DNA of 64,000 nucleotides from Isoetes taiwanensis (lineage: Eukaryota > Streptophyta > Lycopodiopsida > Isoetales > Isoetaceae), in NCBI GenBank assembly GCA_021234155.1, contig JAJEKV010000025.1, positions 10,769,794 to 10,833,793 on the forward strand, given 5' to 3'. Each line of letters opens with the position of its first letter. Within the stretch, counting starts at the first letter, position 1. The notes below the pieces were generated by a model. It was not told the DNA's origin, did no database searches, and worked only from the letters and a program-made list of their open reading frames with translations. The position numbers and the translations under genes were made by a program. Below are positions 37,701 to 48,929 of the stretch, one piece after another.

Positions 37701-38602
37701 TGAATGTTCACCATGACAATTAGCTCAGTATTGAAAGTATGCTACAAACCACAACCATTTTATAACATAAACTATGATAATAGAAAACTAGCATGAATAA
37801 CCACCATGGCATTTAAATTGGTTAAAAAACCATACCATAAAGTACTTCAACTTCGTGTCAATAGAAAACCAACATAAACAACCATTACCATATTTAAAGT
37901 GGTGTTGAAAAACTATGTTGCAAACCAATATCGAATTAATAACCATGGTACATTAGAAAACCAACATGAATGACCACCGTTGATGTTAGAAACTGTAAAA
38001 TAAACTAATTTTGGTTTTGAAAAGCCATGCTACAACAGAAAATCAACATGAATAACCACGTACTAGTTATAAAAACCACTATGTTATGTGGTTTTTATTA
38101 ACAATAAAACTTTTATCATAAAAAACCACATCTATAGTGGTTTATCAGTGGTTTATTATAGTGATTAAAGTTTTGGGTGCCTTGTGATATACAATGCGCT
38201 GACCCTTAAAATGGTGGATTTTGATGTCTATTCTTCTAGTTTGTATAGAGATTTTTGTGCATTAATTTTTCTTGTAAAGAGCAGGATAAGAAGTTCAAAA
38301 GTGTTTCTTAGGGTTAAAGTAGTTAGTTGATTCCCTAATTTTTCTTACTATAATTAGGCCTACAAAGCTTCACTGTACAGAAGCCAAAGGAATTTTTGCA
38401 CATCTCAGAAGAACATCGATAGGACTTGTTTCTTGAAGTTTCATGCACTAAATATCTTAAGCAGCCTACAACAAAGATCATAGTCAGGGTATAGACAGTT
38501 AAGAGGACTACAGCTATATCTATTAAAATAATAAACAATATAATGTAAGTCGTGAAAGCAATAATGTTCACTTGGAGTGCAGTGCATTACTTTGTTTCAT
38601 GC

Positions 38603-39214
38603 TAAATGGTTAGACTTAATCTTGAGCTTATGAGATCTCAGCTAGGGGATTATGTGATTCGATTGCTACTCTATGCTGACGATGTGGTGTTACTGGCAGA
38701 CACCCCAACATGCCTCCAGAGACACCTACAAACCTTGAGCGAGTTCTGCACGGCTAAGAAAATGAAAGTGAATTTGTCTAAATCCAAGATCATGGTGTGT
38801 GGCACAACAAACAAACCACACTTCACGTACAATGGAGAGACATTGGAGACTGTAAGTCATATAAATACCTTGGAATAGAGTTCAGCGCAAATTATAAGTG
38901 GAAAGAATGCATTAAGAAACGAATAGCAGGAGGAAAAACAGCCTTATACGGAATGCTCCGGCGATGCCATTAGGCATCCTTACAAGATTGGGGGTTGAGG
39001 AGATTACTTTTCAAAACTCTGGTCCAAACAGTAATCCTGTATGGTGCTCCAATCTGGGGACCGGCTCTGTCTAAAGGATTATGGAAGCAGGTTGAGAGTA
39101 TTCAGAAGCTATTCTTGCAAGAGGAGCTTGGCATTAAGCAGCAAACCCCATATCCTATTATGCTGGCAGAAGCAGGTTTATTATCACTTGAGGTGGAGGC
39201 ACTTATTAATAGCA
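38603..39214 (+). mobile_element. LINE fragment, RT palm to thumb
   Basis: Frame 38606-38878 holds the active site RLLLYADDVVLLADT and KMKVNLSKSKIMVCGT. A shift near 38865 continues as YKYLGIEFSANYKW. Frame 38995-39225 then carries LVQTVILYGAPIWGPAL and LGIKQQTPYPIMLAEAGLL. It is cut at both ends, with no tail. Same family as 13205-15180. Confidence 0.8.
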
Positions 39215-39310
39215 ACAAGTTATGACTTTATAACAACTCCACACAAAGTCTCCCATTGCAAATGCATACTAATAGCAAACAACTTATGACTTCACAACAA
39301 CTCCACACAA
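39208..39310. repeat. ~40-bp direct duplication
   Basis: AGTTATGACTTTATAACAAC and ACTTATGACTTCACAACAAC, each followed by TCCACACAA, lie about 70 bp apart just behind the LINE fragment. Confidence 0.55.
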
Positions 39311-40067
39311 TGTATTAAGCACTACCTTGCCAACGTTTCCCAGGTGTGCCTTTGTGCCCCTCAATGGACACATATCTCTGACAACTTAAATGGGCACGAG
39401 GACAATATATATTTTATCCTCAACTTATTTACAACCAAACAGTTATCTCCTACTTTGTGTTTCATTATCTATGTCATCATACTAAGACTTCTGATGGTTA
39501 AGCATGCCTACTTCCCTCACTTACCACCTTATATTGACTTTATATTCCAACTACGGTTGGTTTAATTGAATTTAATAACTACTATAAGGGCTTACCTCTT
39601 TTTACTCATCTTGGCTCGTACCAATGATTGGGATTCAGTCTTTTAGCATTTTTAGTCTGGATTCACTCTTCTTCTCAACACACATTCCGTATACTCTTCA
39701 TTTAGCTTCCTATCTGCCAACAATTCTTTTTCTCCCTGACCTTGTCTATTAGAGACTGGCAGCCTTTCCTACTTCAGCGTGGCCAGCATGACCCTTCTCA
39801 ATGTTTTGTTTTCGAGAGTGATTAATGTGGACTACGGTATGCTCCAGCTCTATATCCTTGTTTCAGACAACGCACCTTACTCAACCATATCGAATTCAGC
39901 CCTATGTCCTTGTCATCTAGGACATGGTGAGAATTAGATCACTTAATAACAAACAGGATGAATTCATCTACAATACAGTTGCACGGGCAACCCCTAGTGG
40001 GTTAGCATATTATTAGTGTCTCATTTTAATGTTGTTGCATGCAACAAATGTCACTCTTGAGAGGGAG

Positions 40068-40259
40068 TGTTGGACATAGACACTTTTAGCATGGCAATAG
40101 TAGACCTGTATTTTCTGTTGCAGTTATTAGATTCTAAGGGTTTCTATGTTTAAAGCGGGGATTCATAATTAAGCACAATGGGAATTCTCCACTTTCAATG
40201 AATAGTTCAATAGTACATTGGCAGAAACGTTATATTATAATATGTACTGTCTATCAACA
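40068..40259 (+). repeat. Copia LTR remnant, copy 2
   Basis: TGTTGGACATAGA after the purine tract GAGAGGGAG, ending CTATCAACA. It lies downstream of the subtilase stop codon on the opposite strand. Confidence 0.6.
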
Positions 40260-41213
40260 CCTGCACAGGAAGTTATTCTGCACAGGAATTTGGTATGATA
40301 TTTCATTATTTTTCTTTCCTTATCGGTTTTTCTGGTAAGGTTGATTGTTTGGCCGTTGATTTCCGGTATATTCGTAGGATTGTTCCAGATCCACGGATAT
40401 GAATACTCTGCCAGAAGAAACACATGACAAATCCTATGGTCCAAAAAAAAACCACCACACCACATTGCCGGCCTCTGTGCCTGTGGCCTGTGCATGACCA
40501 ATGACCATCACCACACTGTCGGCCTAGAACTCTGAGTTCGAATGGCACAAACAATCTTTGCAAGTCTTCCCTACTCGGCTGCTGCAATCTGGACACCTGC
40601 AACCCTAAGCAACCCAGCCGGAATGAAGGGCATCGATTGCAGATGCCAATGTAGAACCGTTGGAACCACCATGAAGCAGCCGGAGCCAAGGCCATGAGAT
40701 TCGGCCTCTGATGGAAGCAGCCTCTGATTTTTTCTTTGACGGTTGGAAGGAAAGAAATAAAAAATAAAAACGAGCCTCCAACATGCTGACATCCAAGCCG
40801 GAATCCAAGCCCTGCTCTACCCAGCCGGAATCAATCCCTGCTCTATCTGCGCCCACCTTCTATCACCATAATCGATCTTGGGCCTCTTCCTTGAAACCAG
40901 GGCTGCCATCCACCATACCTGATCCCGGAACCCTGCCTCCAAGCCTGCCCCACTGCTGAAAAAAGAAAGCAACGTGCTTTCTTATCCTCCCATTTTTAAA
41001 CCATGTATGGAAACGTATGCCTCAGCCGATTTTAGGAATGATGCTTTGACGGGCCAACAAGCACCTCAAATCGCTCAAAAAATACTGTTTCACTACGTTT
41101 TTGCATACAATACAGTGGCAAAATCTAGGCCAAACCATGCGTGAGATACCCTCCCCAAATACCAAACAAAATAATTAGAACATTATCAACACCTGCACAG
41201 GAAGTTATTCTGC
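40252..41213. mobile_element. 902-bp insert flanked by 30-bp direct repeats
   Basis: Identical 30-bp copies (from TATCAACACCTGCACAGG to AGTTATTCTGC) lie at 40252-40281 and 41184-41213. Copy 1 of the duplication has a single site here, so 40282-41183 is an insertion after the duplication or a loss from copy 1. The ends share only TTTGGTAT in inverted form. Minus-strand frames are rich in Trp, Gly and Arg, without a known domain. Class unknown; the repeat is long for a usual target duplication. Confidence 0.6.
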
Positions 41214-41358
41214 GTTAATCTTCACTTGGAACAATGTTTCGATAATAGTACATCTTTTAGTGGAAATGGTACGCTTTCACACAGCCGTCAACTGGGGTGC
41301 TAAATTTCTTCAGCTACATGAGGATTTCAAATTTCCATTTTCATTGGTAGGGAGATTA

Positions 41359-44300
41359 TTACTTTGCGCTGATCGCTTCCCTTTCTCCAATTGTCCTAAT
41401 GATACCACCACTATTAGAACTTGGAACAGCAGACGTGGCTCTCACAGCAATAGAGCTTCTGACTTGATGCTTTCCATCTGCCCATATGAAATAGCCAAAA
41501 CTGTAGCTTCCTGTAGGAGGCTGTGTGACATTGAAGCTAACAGTAAAAGACTGCTTTTCACCAGTTTTTGCAAACTGGAGCTTGGATGGTTGAATACTGA
41601 CTGAGATACCTGGAGGGGCCTTGATGAATACCTCGTATGAGCAGTTTCCTCCCACATTGGTTACTGTTCTTGTAACTGTGGCATTCCCAGTTAAGTTTGA
41701 TATGGCTATTGATGGAGAATTGAAGTTACTTGGTGAGGTGGTGGCATCGGGACAAGATGAATTGTCTCCAGTTAAGATCCTTAGTGAATCACTACTGTAG
41801 TTTAGACTACAAAGGAAGTGAAAATAGTCATCCACTGTTGCATCATATATGAGGCCAGGGTCTGCAGCCTTATTTGGGTTAACATGACCTGCACCAAAGT
41901 TGAATGGCCCAGCTGGTACTGAACTGGCAGTAAGAATAAGTTGGCCTCTGTTATCCTGTGTTGTCGCTGTAGGGGAAGGGAAAGATGAGAATGTACATCT
42001 GAATTATTCAAAGCAATATAGTACTACCTGTAGTCATAATTGCTGATTTTATTGCAGCGGGACTCCATTCAGGATGGAGAGCTCTCAAAAGGGCAGAAAT
42101 TCCTGCGAGATGTGGACATGACATTGATGTTCCTGAAACAATGTTGAATTTGACAACTCGATGATCTAACTCAAGACCAGTCGGGGGTGAAGCTTCTGTA
42201 TACGCTGCCAATACATTGACTCCAGGTCCCGTAATATCTGGCTGTAAATGTTTGATATAATTCAATAAGCACTGTTCCTAAAGCTAAGTATTTCACGCTA
42301 AATTACCTTTAAGATATCTCCAATCAGAGTGTTTGGGCCCTGAGAAGAGAATGCAGCCATTACAGGTGCTGGTTTAACACCCAATACAGTTGTTGCAGGA
42401 GTGATATAGCCCATTGGCGAACTGGAACACAGAAGAAGGTTTAGTTTAAGGCTAGGCTATAGAGCCATCAATGCTTGTAGAGTCTGCATCCCAAGCAGTC
42501 AGTATCCCTTATGCATAAAAACATAGATTTGGAGGCATGCAATACTGGTTTAAAGGAAACGCTGAAGGGCCCCGTTTTTGCCCTCGCTTGCTGGTTGGTG
42601 ATAATGTGAATGCTTTTAATGGGATCAATTGCATTATTATTAGTGAGCTTGATAAGAAGTGTCTCATCACTTGGTCTAAGCTTTATAATGTTATAGCTAC
42701 CATTGCTGTTTTGGTGTCATGACATGATACTAACTAATTTTATCTCACTTCCAAGCCTTCTTTCCCAGCCACCGGCAATAAAGAAAATTACCTGGAACTG
42801 TTGATATATGCAAAGATTGCAGCTCCACTGGCTGCATCGACTTGCGTAGCGGGCAGAACATGTGCATCAGCTACTATTTCTGCTCCATCTGTTGGGGCGT
42901 TGGCTAAAATCATGCCAGCCCCTCCTGCAATCCGTACTGCTTCCCCTTTTGAGACACGGCTTGTTTTCCCCCGTAAGCAAACTACAATCTTGCCAGCAAC
43001 TTTATTGGCATCCAATGAGCCTATCTCACATATGTCACTATCATGTCAACTGATTAGATGACGTTTCCTGAGGTAAAAAGAAACTTCTAGAAGAAGGCAG
43101 CAACTTACCATTGTAAACTTAATGCAGATGCATTTCCCACATTGCCTGCTGCTACAAGTGGATAGAGACGTTCCTCAAGCTTAAGTTGTGACAAACTGTT
43201 TCCCTATTGATGATAGAAAAGGATTGAGCAAACATAATAATTCGCATAACTTCTAAGTTAGATACGAACTTTGTATGTTGTGTTGTCTCCCAGTTTGGCG
43301 TAGGAGCTGAAATCACGGTCCATTGAACTGGCAGCAACTGTTAAGATCCATGGGGCCACATTTACAACACTCCCAACGGTTGGGCCAGCATTCCCAGCAG
43401 AGCAAACAACCATTATTCCTTTTTGCACTGCATGATAAGCACCTATTGCAATGCCATCTTTAAAGAGAGGTGGCAGTGGCACAGACCCCCCAAGAGAAAG
43501 AGTAAGGATGTCTACACCATCTTGAATGGCATCGTCCATTGCGGCAAGAATATCTGCATCAAAGCACTCTCCCCGTATTTTTGGCCAGCATACTTTGTAT
43601 ATAGCTATTCTTGAAGAAGGTGCTCCACCAACTGCAGTTCCGTTTGCAAATCCAAAAATATTTGCATTTGGTACAAACTGCCCCCCTGCAGTGGATGAAG
43701 TATGTGTGCCATGACCATCTTTATCCCTTGGAGATCGGAAGTCTCCTGTTGCAGTCTCGTTCAAGGGTCCACATTCTGCTTCCCAAGACTTTAAGTAAAA
43801 TTTTGCTCCAATTAACTTCCTATTACAACCAAAGTTAAAGGTCTTGCTTGAAGAAGTATCTCAAAGGCAAAGAGCTTTTGGATTTTAGTCTATACCTGTT
43901 ACAATTTGCTGCATTGAATGCTGTGCCATTAACACAAGTGCCTTTCCATTTGCTAGGAATAGGTCCAAATGAATCATCATTAAAACTTTGGGACTCTGGC
44001 CAAACACCTGGATAAAAGAATGGCAATGAATATGAACAGAGCATCCCCTATAATAGGACTCAAGGAATAGGAACAGAGCGTCCCCTATAATAGGACTATG
44101 TTCTCTAACTACAAATGTCCCCTATAATAGGACTATCTTCTCTAACTACAAATGATTTTGTGCTGCATGAGGAATATTGTTTTGCTAAGATGTGTCTGAA
44201 ATGTTAGCTCACCTGTATCTAAAGAGCCAATAATCACATCTTTGCCAAAATTGGATTTTGTCCATAGAGAGTCCTCCACAATATCCAGATTAGTATTCTC

Positions 44301-45314
44301 AAAGTTGAGGAACTCCCAAGACCTCGTTGTATGCAGATAGTTTTTCTTGTTTGGAAATATGGAGAAAACGCCAGGCATTTCTGCAAAATTCAAGACTCCA
44401 TTTTATACAACGTTTAAATAACTTTAGCCTTACAGTTCATCAAAATTAGGTTCACATTCTCGCTGTTCTCACGTACTAGAGATACTGGTACGATGTAGGA
44501 AGGATGTGCAAGAAGGTATTCACAAAACAATCTGAACAAAATTGAAGAATTTTCACAAAGACATTACAAACTGCATCTCAAAAGGATTTTACCATACACC
44601 AAAGGATAAAGATAAATACAAGTTATGTATCAGTTTATGGAACATACTAGACAAAGTTACAACGTGCTCTGGATGTAGGCGTGCTGCAAATCCATTGAAA
44701 CTGCGAGTATAACTGTATAGTATAGACTCCTCTGCCACTTCTTTGCTACAGAACAAGATGCAACAAGTCCATATTATCAAAGAAATTGCTCCCTCGATAT
44801 GATAGATAGAATGAAATAACTATAAGTTAACCAATGCTCAAATCTAGGCCAAACGGGAAGATTGATAGTTTTCTTGGACTCCTATTTATCCTGGACATTC
44901 TCTTCTATCTATGGATATGTTCAATGTCTTAACATTCGTAAATGAACTAGTTGCATAAGGAATGATGTCTTATTTCCACCTTTTTAGCACCGATTTCAGC
45001 ATATGATGATGGGATCTAGTGATTTCTTCAGGCATATGAGAAATAGGACTGCTTCCCATATAAACAATGTAAGTCTGCAGCACACAGGTACACGTTAGAC
45101 AGAATGCTCTATGATTCCAAAACAATTTCTCAGATTGTGCGCCCAGCTCCCAGCTCAATGCAAACTAACACTAGAAATTCAGCTGATACAACAAAATATG
45201 AAATGAAACAGTTAAGAAAGTAGAGGTCGATAAGCTTTAGCTGACCTGCATTGCCCGAGAAGATGGGATGAATAAGAAGGCCATTAACAGGCAAATCCAT
45301 GCCGGAGACGACAT
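41359..45314 (-). CDS. Subtilisin-like serine protease (subtilase, S8)
   Basis: Secreted plant subtilase. Exons on the minus strand: 45246-45314, 44980-45074, 44648-44745, 44213-44380, 43896-44007, 43270-43819, 43109-43203, 42792-43037, 42307-42421, 42028-42241, 41359-41966. All introns are GT-AG and phases agree; the sum is 2370 bp, 789 residues plus stop. Residues 1-21 are a signal peptide ([16 protein letters not shown]). The I9 propeptide follows from TYIVYMGS (24) past [14 protein letters not shown] (65-78). The mature start is probably at TTRSW (105-109). Catalytic Asp142 (GSLDTGVWPES), His217 ([13 protein letters not shown]), oxyanion Asn324 (CSAGNAGP) and Ser555 ([12 protein letters not shown]) are all present. 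A PA-like insert spans ~370-475, FSSQGPN (502-508) has Gln for the usual Arg, and an Fn-III-like tail spans ~690-775. The start was chosen because only this ATG gives a signal peptide in phase with exon 2. The donor of intron 6 (AAA/GTTCGT) is weak. Substrate unknown. Confidence 0.92.
44044..44154. repeat. Minisatellite in subtilase intron 4
   Basis: CCCCTATAATAGGACT occurs three times; the last two units also share TTCTCTAACTACAAATG. It lies wholly between exons 4 and 5. Confidence 0.85.
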
Positions 45315-45397
45315 GGCTGCTGCTCTTCTGAGCTCGGCCTAGTTCTCGCACTTTTGTATTGTGTCTGAATACGTGGACTTTTATGGTTGTCCCATTT

Positions 45398-45408
45398 AGA
45401 TATATAAG
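45398..45408 (-). promoter_or_regulatory. Candidate TATA box of the subtilase
   Basis: The minus strand reads TTATATATCTA, 84-94 bp before the chosen ATG, a fitting distance for a short 5' UTR. A CCACGT word (G-box core) lies just downstream near 45370. Inferred from position only. Confidence 0.4.
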
Positions 45409-47379
45409 AAAAAACTATACTTCTGGGACCACATGGTGCCGCTGCAAATTGGCACCAAATAAGGACAATGTGGATTAGAATTCAATAATATCTTTGTCAA
45501 TTAAAATGCATGGTTTAAAAGCCTTAATATGAGGTATTGCATATATTTCTCTTGAAAAAAACTCGGTTCATATAGCCCATGAAATTTCCACATTAAATGG
45601 TTCAATCTATAAATAGTTTGAATCATTTATGGATCGAGATTGGATGGTGACAATTAAACCCCCTTTCTTTGCCCATTTAACTCAATGGTGCAGATTGAGG
45701 CAAACGTTATGTGTTGAGCTACTATTAGAAAAACTAGTCCATTTTACCCTGGTCCATTATTGGACCATGGTCTACTATTGGTGCCCCTCCCCTAGCATGT
45801 AGTTTAGCCCAATTGCTATCTTAGATTGGAAATTTTTAGGTCCAACTATAGGGATTCTAATTTTCCTAGGACTTCTTAATCATTAAAAATGTCCTCCTTT
45901 AAAAGGAACTTTGCTTCATTTCACTTCACTTCCATATACAGCAACATGCTGGATAGACATTCCATAAAGGAATATTGCCTTCTACTCTAAGGATGCAAAT
46001 TCTTAGTCAACAAATAAATCATGACTACAAATGTTATTTTAATATCTGCTACAAGGTGTTTCTTAATGTTAAATAAAACTATCATCATCCATCAAATCAT
46101 AGACTAGTTCTTTGCATTTTTAGAGGCATTATCCTATTTTGGCATGTTTAGGTCCAAAGAAAGAGGACCTCATTAGAAATGTGTCTTTCTTTACAAAAGA
46201 AATTGTCACTCTTTTCGCCATTCCTCCCTCATACAGATGAACCAGAAGAAGCGCCACCCCAATTTGAAAACTAGACTTTGAGCAATTCCAGAAACGTAAA
46301 ACTCGACCAAATCAGATTTTTGGTTGCGATGATATCACCAATTGAAGTTCAAGTTCTATTTATAGAAGTCTTTACGAGTTTAGCCTTCTTTAGAAAACAC
46401 TTTGCTTATTGCCTTTGCCTTTGCCTTTGCTGCCTTTGCCTTTTGTTCACAACCATAATATATATACTAGCTCTATATGTTATTGCCACTCCCCCGAGCT
46501 CGTTGTCAGATGTTAACCTTAAACCATATCACGTATGCTTGATTTCAAACTTGTTTGAACTAAGTTGCCCCTCATCAAAACCTTTGTCCATGACCCCAAT
46601 TTGTTGTGGTGGATGGATGCCTCCAAATTCATGACTTCTTATTCCTACACCTTCAGATCTCTGCTAGTACTTTTCTACAACAAAAGTTTGATGGTGGACA
46701 TTGTTTTTCTCCTCAAGAATATTATTGCTTTTGCTCAATATTATAATTTTACTTCCACAAACTCTAGAAAAATGGCATTTCTTAATTTCTAGCTTGCCGC
46801 ATAGAAATGCATCAAGCAATGATGTATGTTGTGAACATGGAATGCTATATGTAATACCAACAACTATCTAATTCTAGCTTGCTCAAAGTCAGTGAGAAGA
46901 ATATACATCTATTGGGGTATAACATTAGCATCTGGATCAATAGATATGTTGTCCTACCTTAAGCTTGTTGAAACTTCAAGTCAATATATGGAAACTCCAG
47001 CTATAACAAACTATACTAATTTCGTATTAGAAAATAATATACATCTTGATGTAAGACTCATAGCCCATGCTTCCTTCTATCATGAACGTTCACGACAGCA
47101 AGAGTTGAGAAATATGCCGAAAAACTAGATATACTTGATACAACAAGGCAGTATGCAAGGGTTTGAGCTAGAAGGTTCAAGATTGCTGTTGAATCGAAAT
47201 GATTCAATAAGGATGAGACACTTCTAAATATAAGTCTTGACTTCTAGACCAACGCTCAGTATCGCGCCACTCAAAGGATGAGATCACGCCAATTGTTGCA
47301 CATGTGTGTAGGTTCTAAAATGTTCCAAAACCTTCTAGAAACAACTTCGTATATAAAGATGCACTAAATGCCTTTAAGA
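45409..47379. other. No gene; upstream region of the subtilase
   Basis: AT-rich, with frames up to 118 codons of low complexity or hydrophobic composition. A TTTGCC microsatellite lies at 46410-46441. No element boundaries were found. Confidence 0.45.
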
Positions 47380-47382
47380 AGT

Positions 47383-47575
47383 GTTGGTAGCTTACTTGGC
47401 AAAGGTATATATCTCGCAACTAGAAAGTTACGAGTTCAAGCCATCCAACTACCTTTGCTTCCGTGTGACAGCCATTTATATATGAGTATAATACTCATAT
47501 TTGAGAATGCGACATGATGTCGAGCATGGAGCTGGAGTACTTCAGCTACCCATCCCTATATAGTAGTGACAAAAC
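47383..47575 (+). mobile_element. tRNA-headed SINE candidate
   Basis: TAGCTTACTTGG is a perfect A box. GAGTTCAAGCC, about 45 bp later, is a good B box. Together they resemble a tRNA gene without an acceptor fold. The body includes GCATGGAGCTGGAGTACTTC. No tail or target duplication was identified. Confidence 0.5.
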
Positions 47576-47859
47576 TATGCAACTTTGATAACAAGCCTTA
47601 GAAAGATGGGAGATCCACAATGAAATATCCACCGAAATGCTCCTTAAAGGGCTGATTGGAACTGGTAAAAGCTGAAGCAAAGCATAAGGAAGATGCTTGG
47701 GGGCTTTAGCATCATAGTAGTGTCATGTAATGCTTGGGGGCTTTAGTACTGGCAGAAGTGTCATGTGGACAGACACAAATTCAGGATATATGAAAGGCCC
47801 ACACCAATAACTTTGAGCAATGAGTTCCCAGAAGCTTCGCAACTTCAAATGGCCAGAAG

Positions 47860-48475
47860 AGGGAAGTAAGAGGAATCAGGACAGGTCAAGTAGAACTTGA
47901 AGTCGAGGATCACCATTAGGAATATACAAGGTATTGCATTGAAAAATTAGGCCATCATGGACGTGAAAAGCCTCATAATCTAAATGATGAGGTGGAGCTC
48001 CAGAGGAAGAGTTTGAACCAAGGTGAGAAAGAATATTTTGTGTCAAAGGATCTATGGTAAGTGCGCTTCGTATTGCCGAAAGCAGAAAGCACAAGGAGGA
48101 GTCTGAACAACGGCGGCAAAAGAAGAAGCTGCAATCAATCAAACCAAGAATGACCTGGGATTGCTGATCAAATTCTGATTCCCCTATTTTAGGTTCCAAA
48201 TAAGATCTGTGAGAAAGAGCATCTGATTTCTCTTGAAGTGTGTCAAGCCAAAATTTGATGACGAAATCAAACACCTGTGTATGCCATTGTACTCCGAGAT
48301 GATTGGAAAATCTAGGTAACTAAAATACCTGTGTTTTGATGATCGTTGCAATGTACTATTTTATGAGGGGAGATTTCAAGAAATTGTCGCCACTCTTAAA
48401 AAGAGTCAACAATCATTGAAAGTTCCTTATCTGCATAAATAAGATAGTTGATTTCAGCAGGATGAAACTTCTATG
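47860..48475 (-). mobile_element. Ty3/gypsy RNase H-integrase fragment
   Basis: Near 48475-48290 the minus strand reads AEINYLIYADKELSMIVDSF and EWRQFLEISPHKI, then a CNDHQN-like block, all RNase H. Frame 47876-48274 continues with FDFVIKFWLDTLQEKSDALS, HRSYLEP and an integrase N-terminal zone (SALTIDPLTQNILSHLGSN, then GLIFQCNTLYIPNGDPRLQV). One stop and shifts break it. Both ends are truncated. Confidence 0.75.
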
Positions 48476-48716
48476 AGTGATCACACCCCTCCTATGACAA
48501 GATACAACCAAGAGCAATATCTAAGTTGTCAGCTTCAAGAACATAGGGTTGCAAAGAATCTAGATGTGAAAGGACCGGTAGTATTGTCTCTAAGCGTGAA
48601 TATTCGCTTTTGCTTAATATTATCAAGTAAAAAGCTAGATCCAAAGGGACAATGGAAATTCCGCATATCAAATTGCTCGGGCTCGATGCGCGAGCGTAGA
48701 TCCTAAGGACCGGTTA

Positions 48717-48922
48717 TCCAACTTGATTCTTCACAAATGTAAGTTTTGCTTTGCATGCTTTTTTTTCTCTTGATCTGAGACAGCTCGCAAAAACCAAGAC
48801 TTAGGATGAGAATTGCAAAATTTAAAGTCTTGGGTTTTTGCGTAACTGCCTCAACGATGAAAGAATATCAAAAAGCATGCAAAACCAAAACTTACCGCTT
48901 TGTGAAGAATCAAGTTGTCGGA
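48717..48922. mobile_element. Foldback MITE, nearly wholly palindromic
   Basis: The left arm (TCCAACTTGATTCTTCAC, TAAGTTTTG, GCATGCTTTTT, GCAAAAACC.AAGACTT) is mirrored on the right up to 48922. Only the centre near 48800-48820 is unpaired. At about 206 bp it would fold into one long imperfect hairpin when transcribed. Confidence 0.7.
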
Positions 48923-48929
48923 TGCCTAT

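Larger units (their letters stand above)
32991..38186. mobile_element. CACTA-like DNA element, 5.2 kb, non-autonomous
   Basis: The left end CACAAGGCATCCAAAA pairs with the reverse complement of the right end, CACAAGGCACCCAAAA (15/16). Similarity continues loosely through TTAAAACACTA/TTTAATCACTA. A 3-bp ATA flanks both sides (32988-32990 and 38187-38189), the target size of CACTA elements. Both subterminal zones (33010-33600 and 37700-38165) are dense in CATGGTTTT, AACCACCATGG and GTGGTTT words in either direction, as in En/Spm-type ends. No transposase frame was seen. The element splits the L1 RT frame. Superfamily call moderate. Confidence 0.55.
39460..42103. repeat. Segmental duplication, copy 2 (parent side)
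   Basis: Counterpart of 30071-31802. It includes the copia LTR remnant, a 902-bp insert absent from copy 1, and the 3' end of the intact subtilase. Sequence agreement across non-coding parts shows DNA-level duplication rather than retrocopying, since intron 10 is retained. Confidence 0.85.

Noticed and set aside
33013..38163. CACTA ends placed at the inner CACTA/TAGTG words
   Set aside because: Flanking triplets differ there, while pairing of the ends extends outward to 32991 and 38186, where ATA flanks match.
46278..46634. 118-codon hydrophobic frame
   Set aside because: Driven in part by a TTTGCC microsatellite; no family match.
47383..47460. Functional tRNA gene
   Set aside because: A and B boxes are present but no acceptor stem or anticodon arm can be paired; better read as a SINE head.
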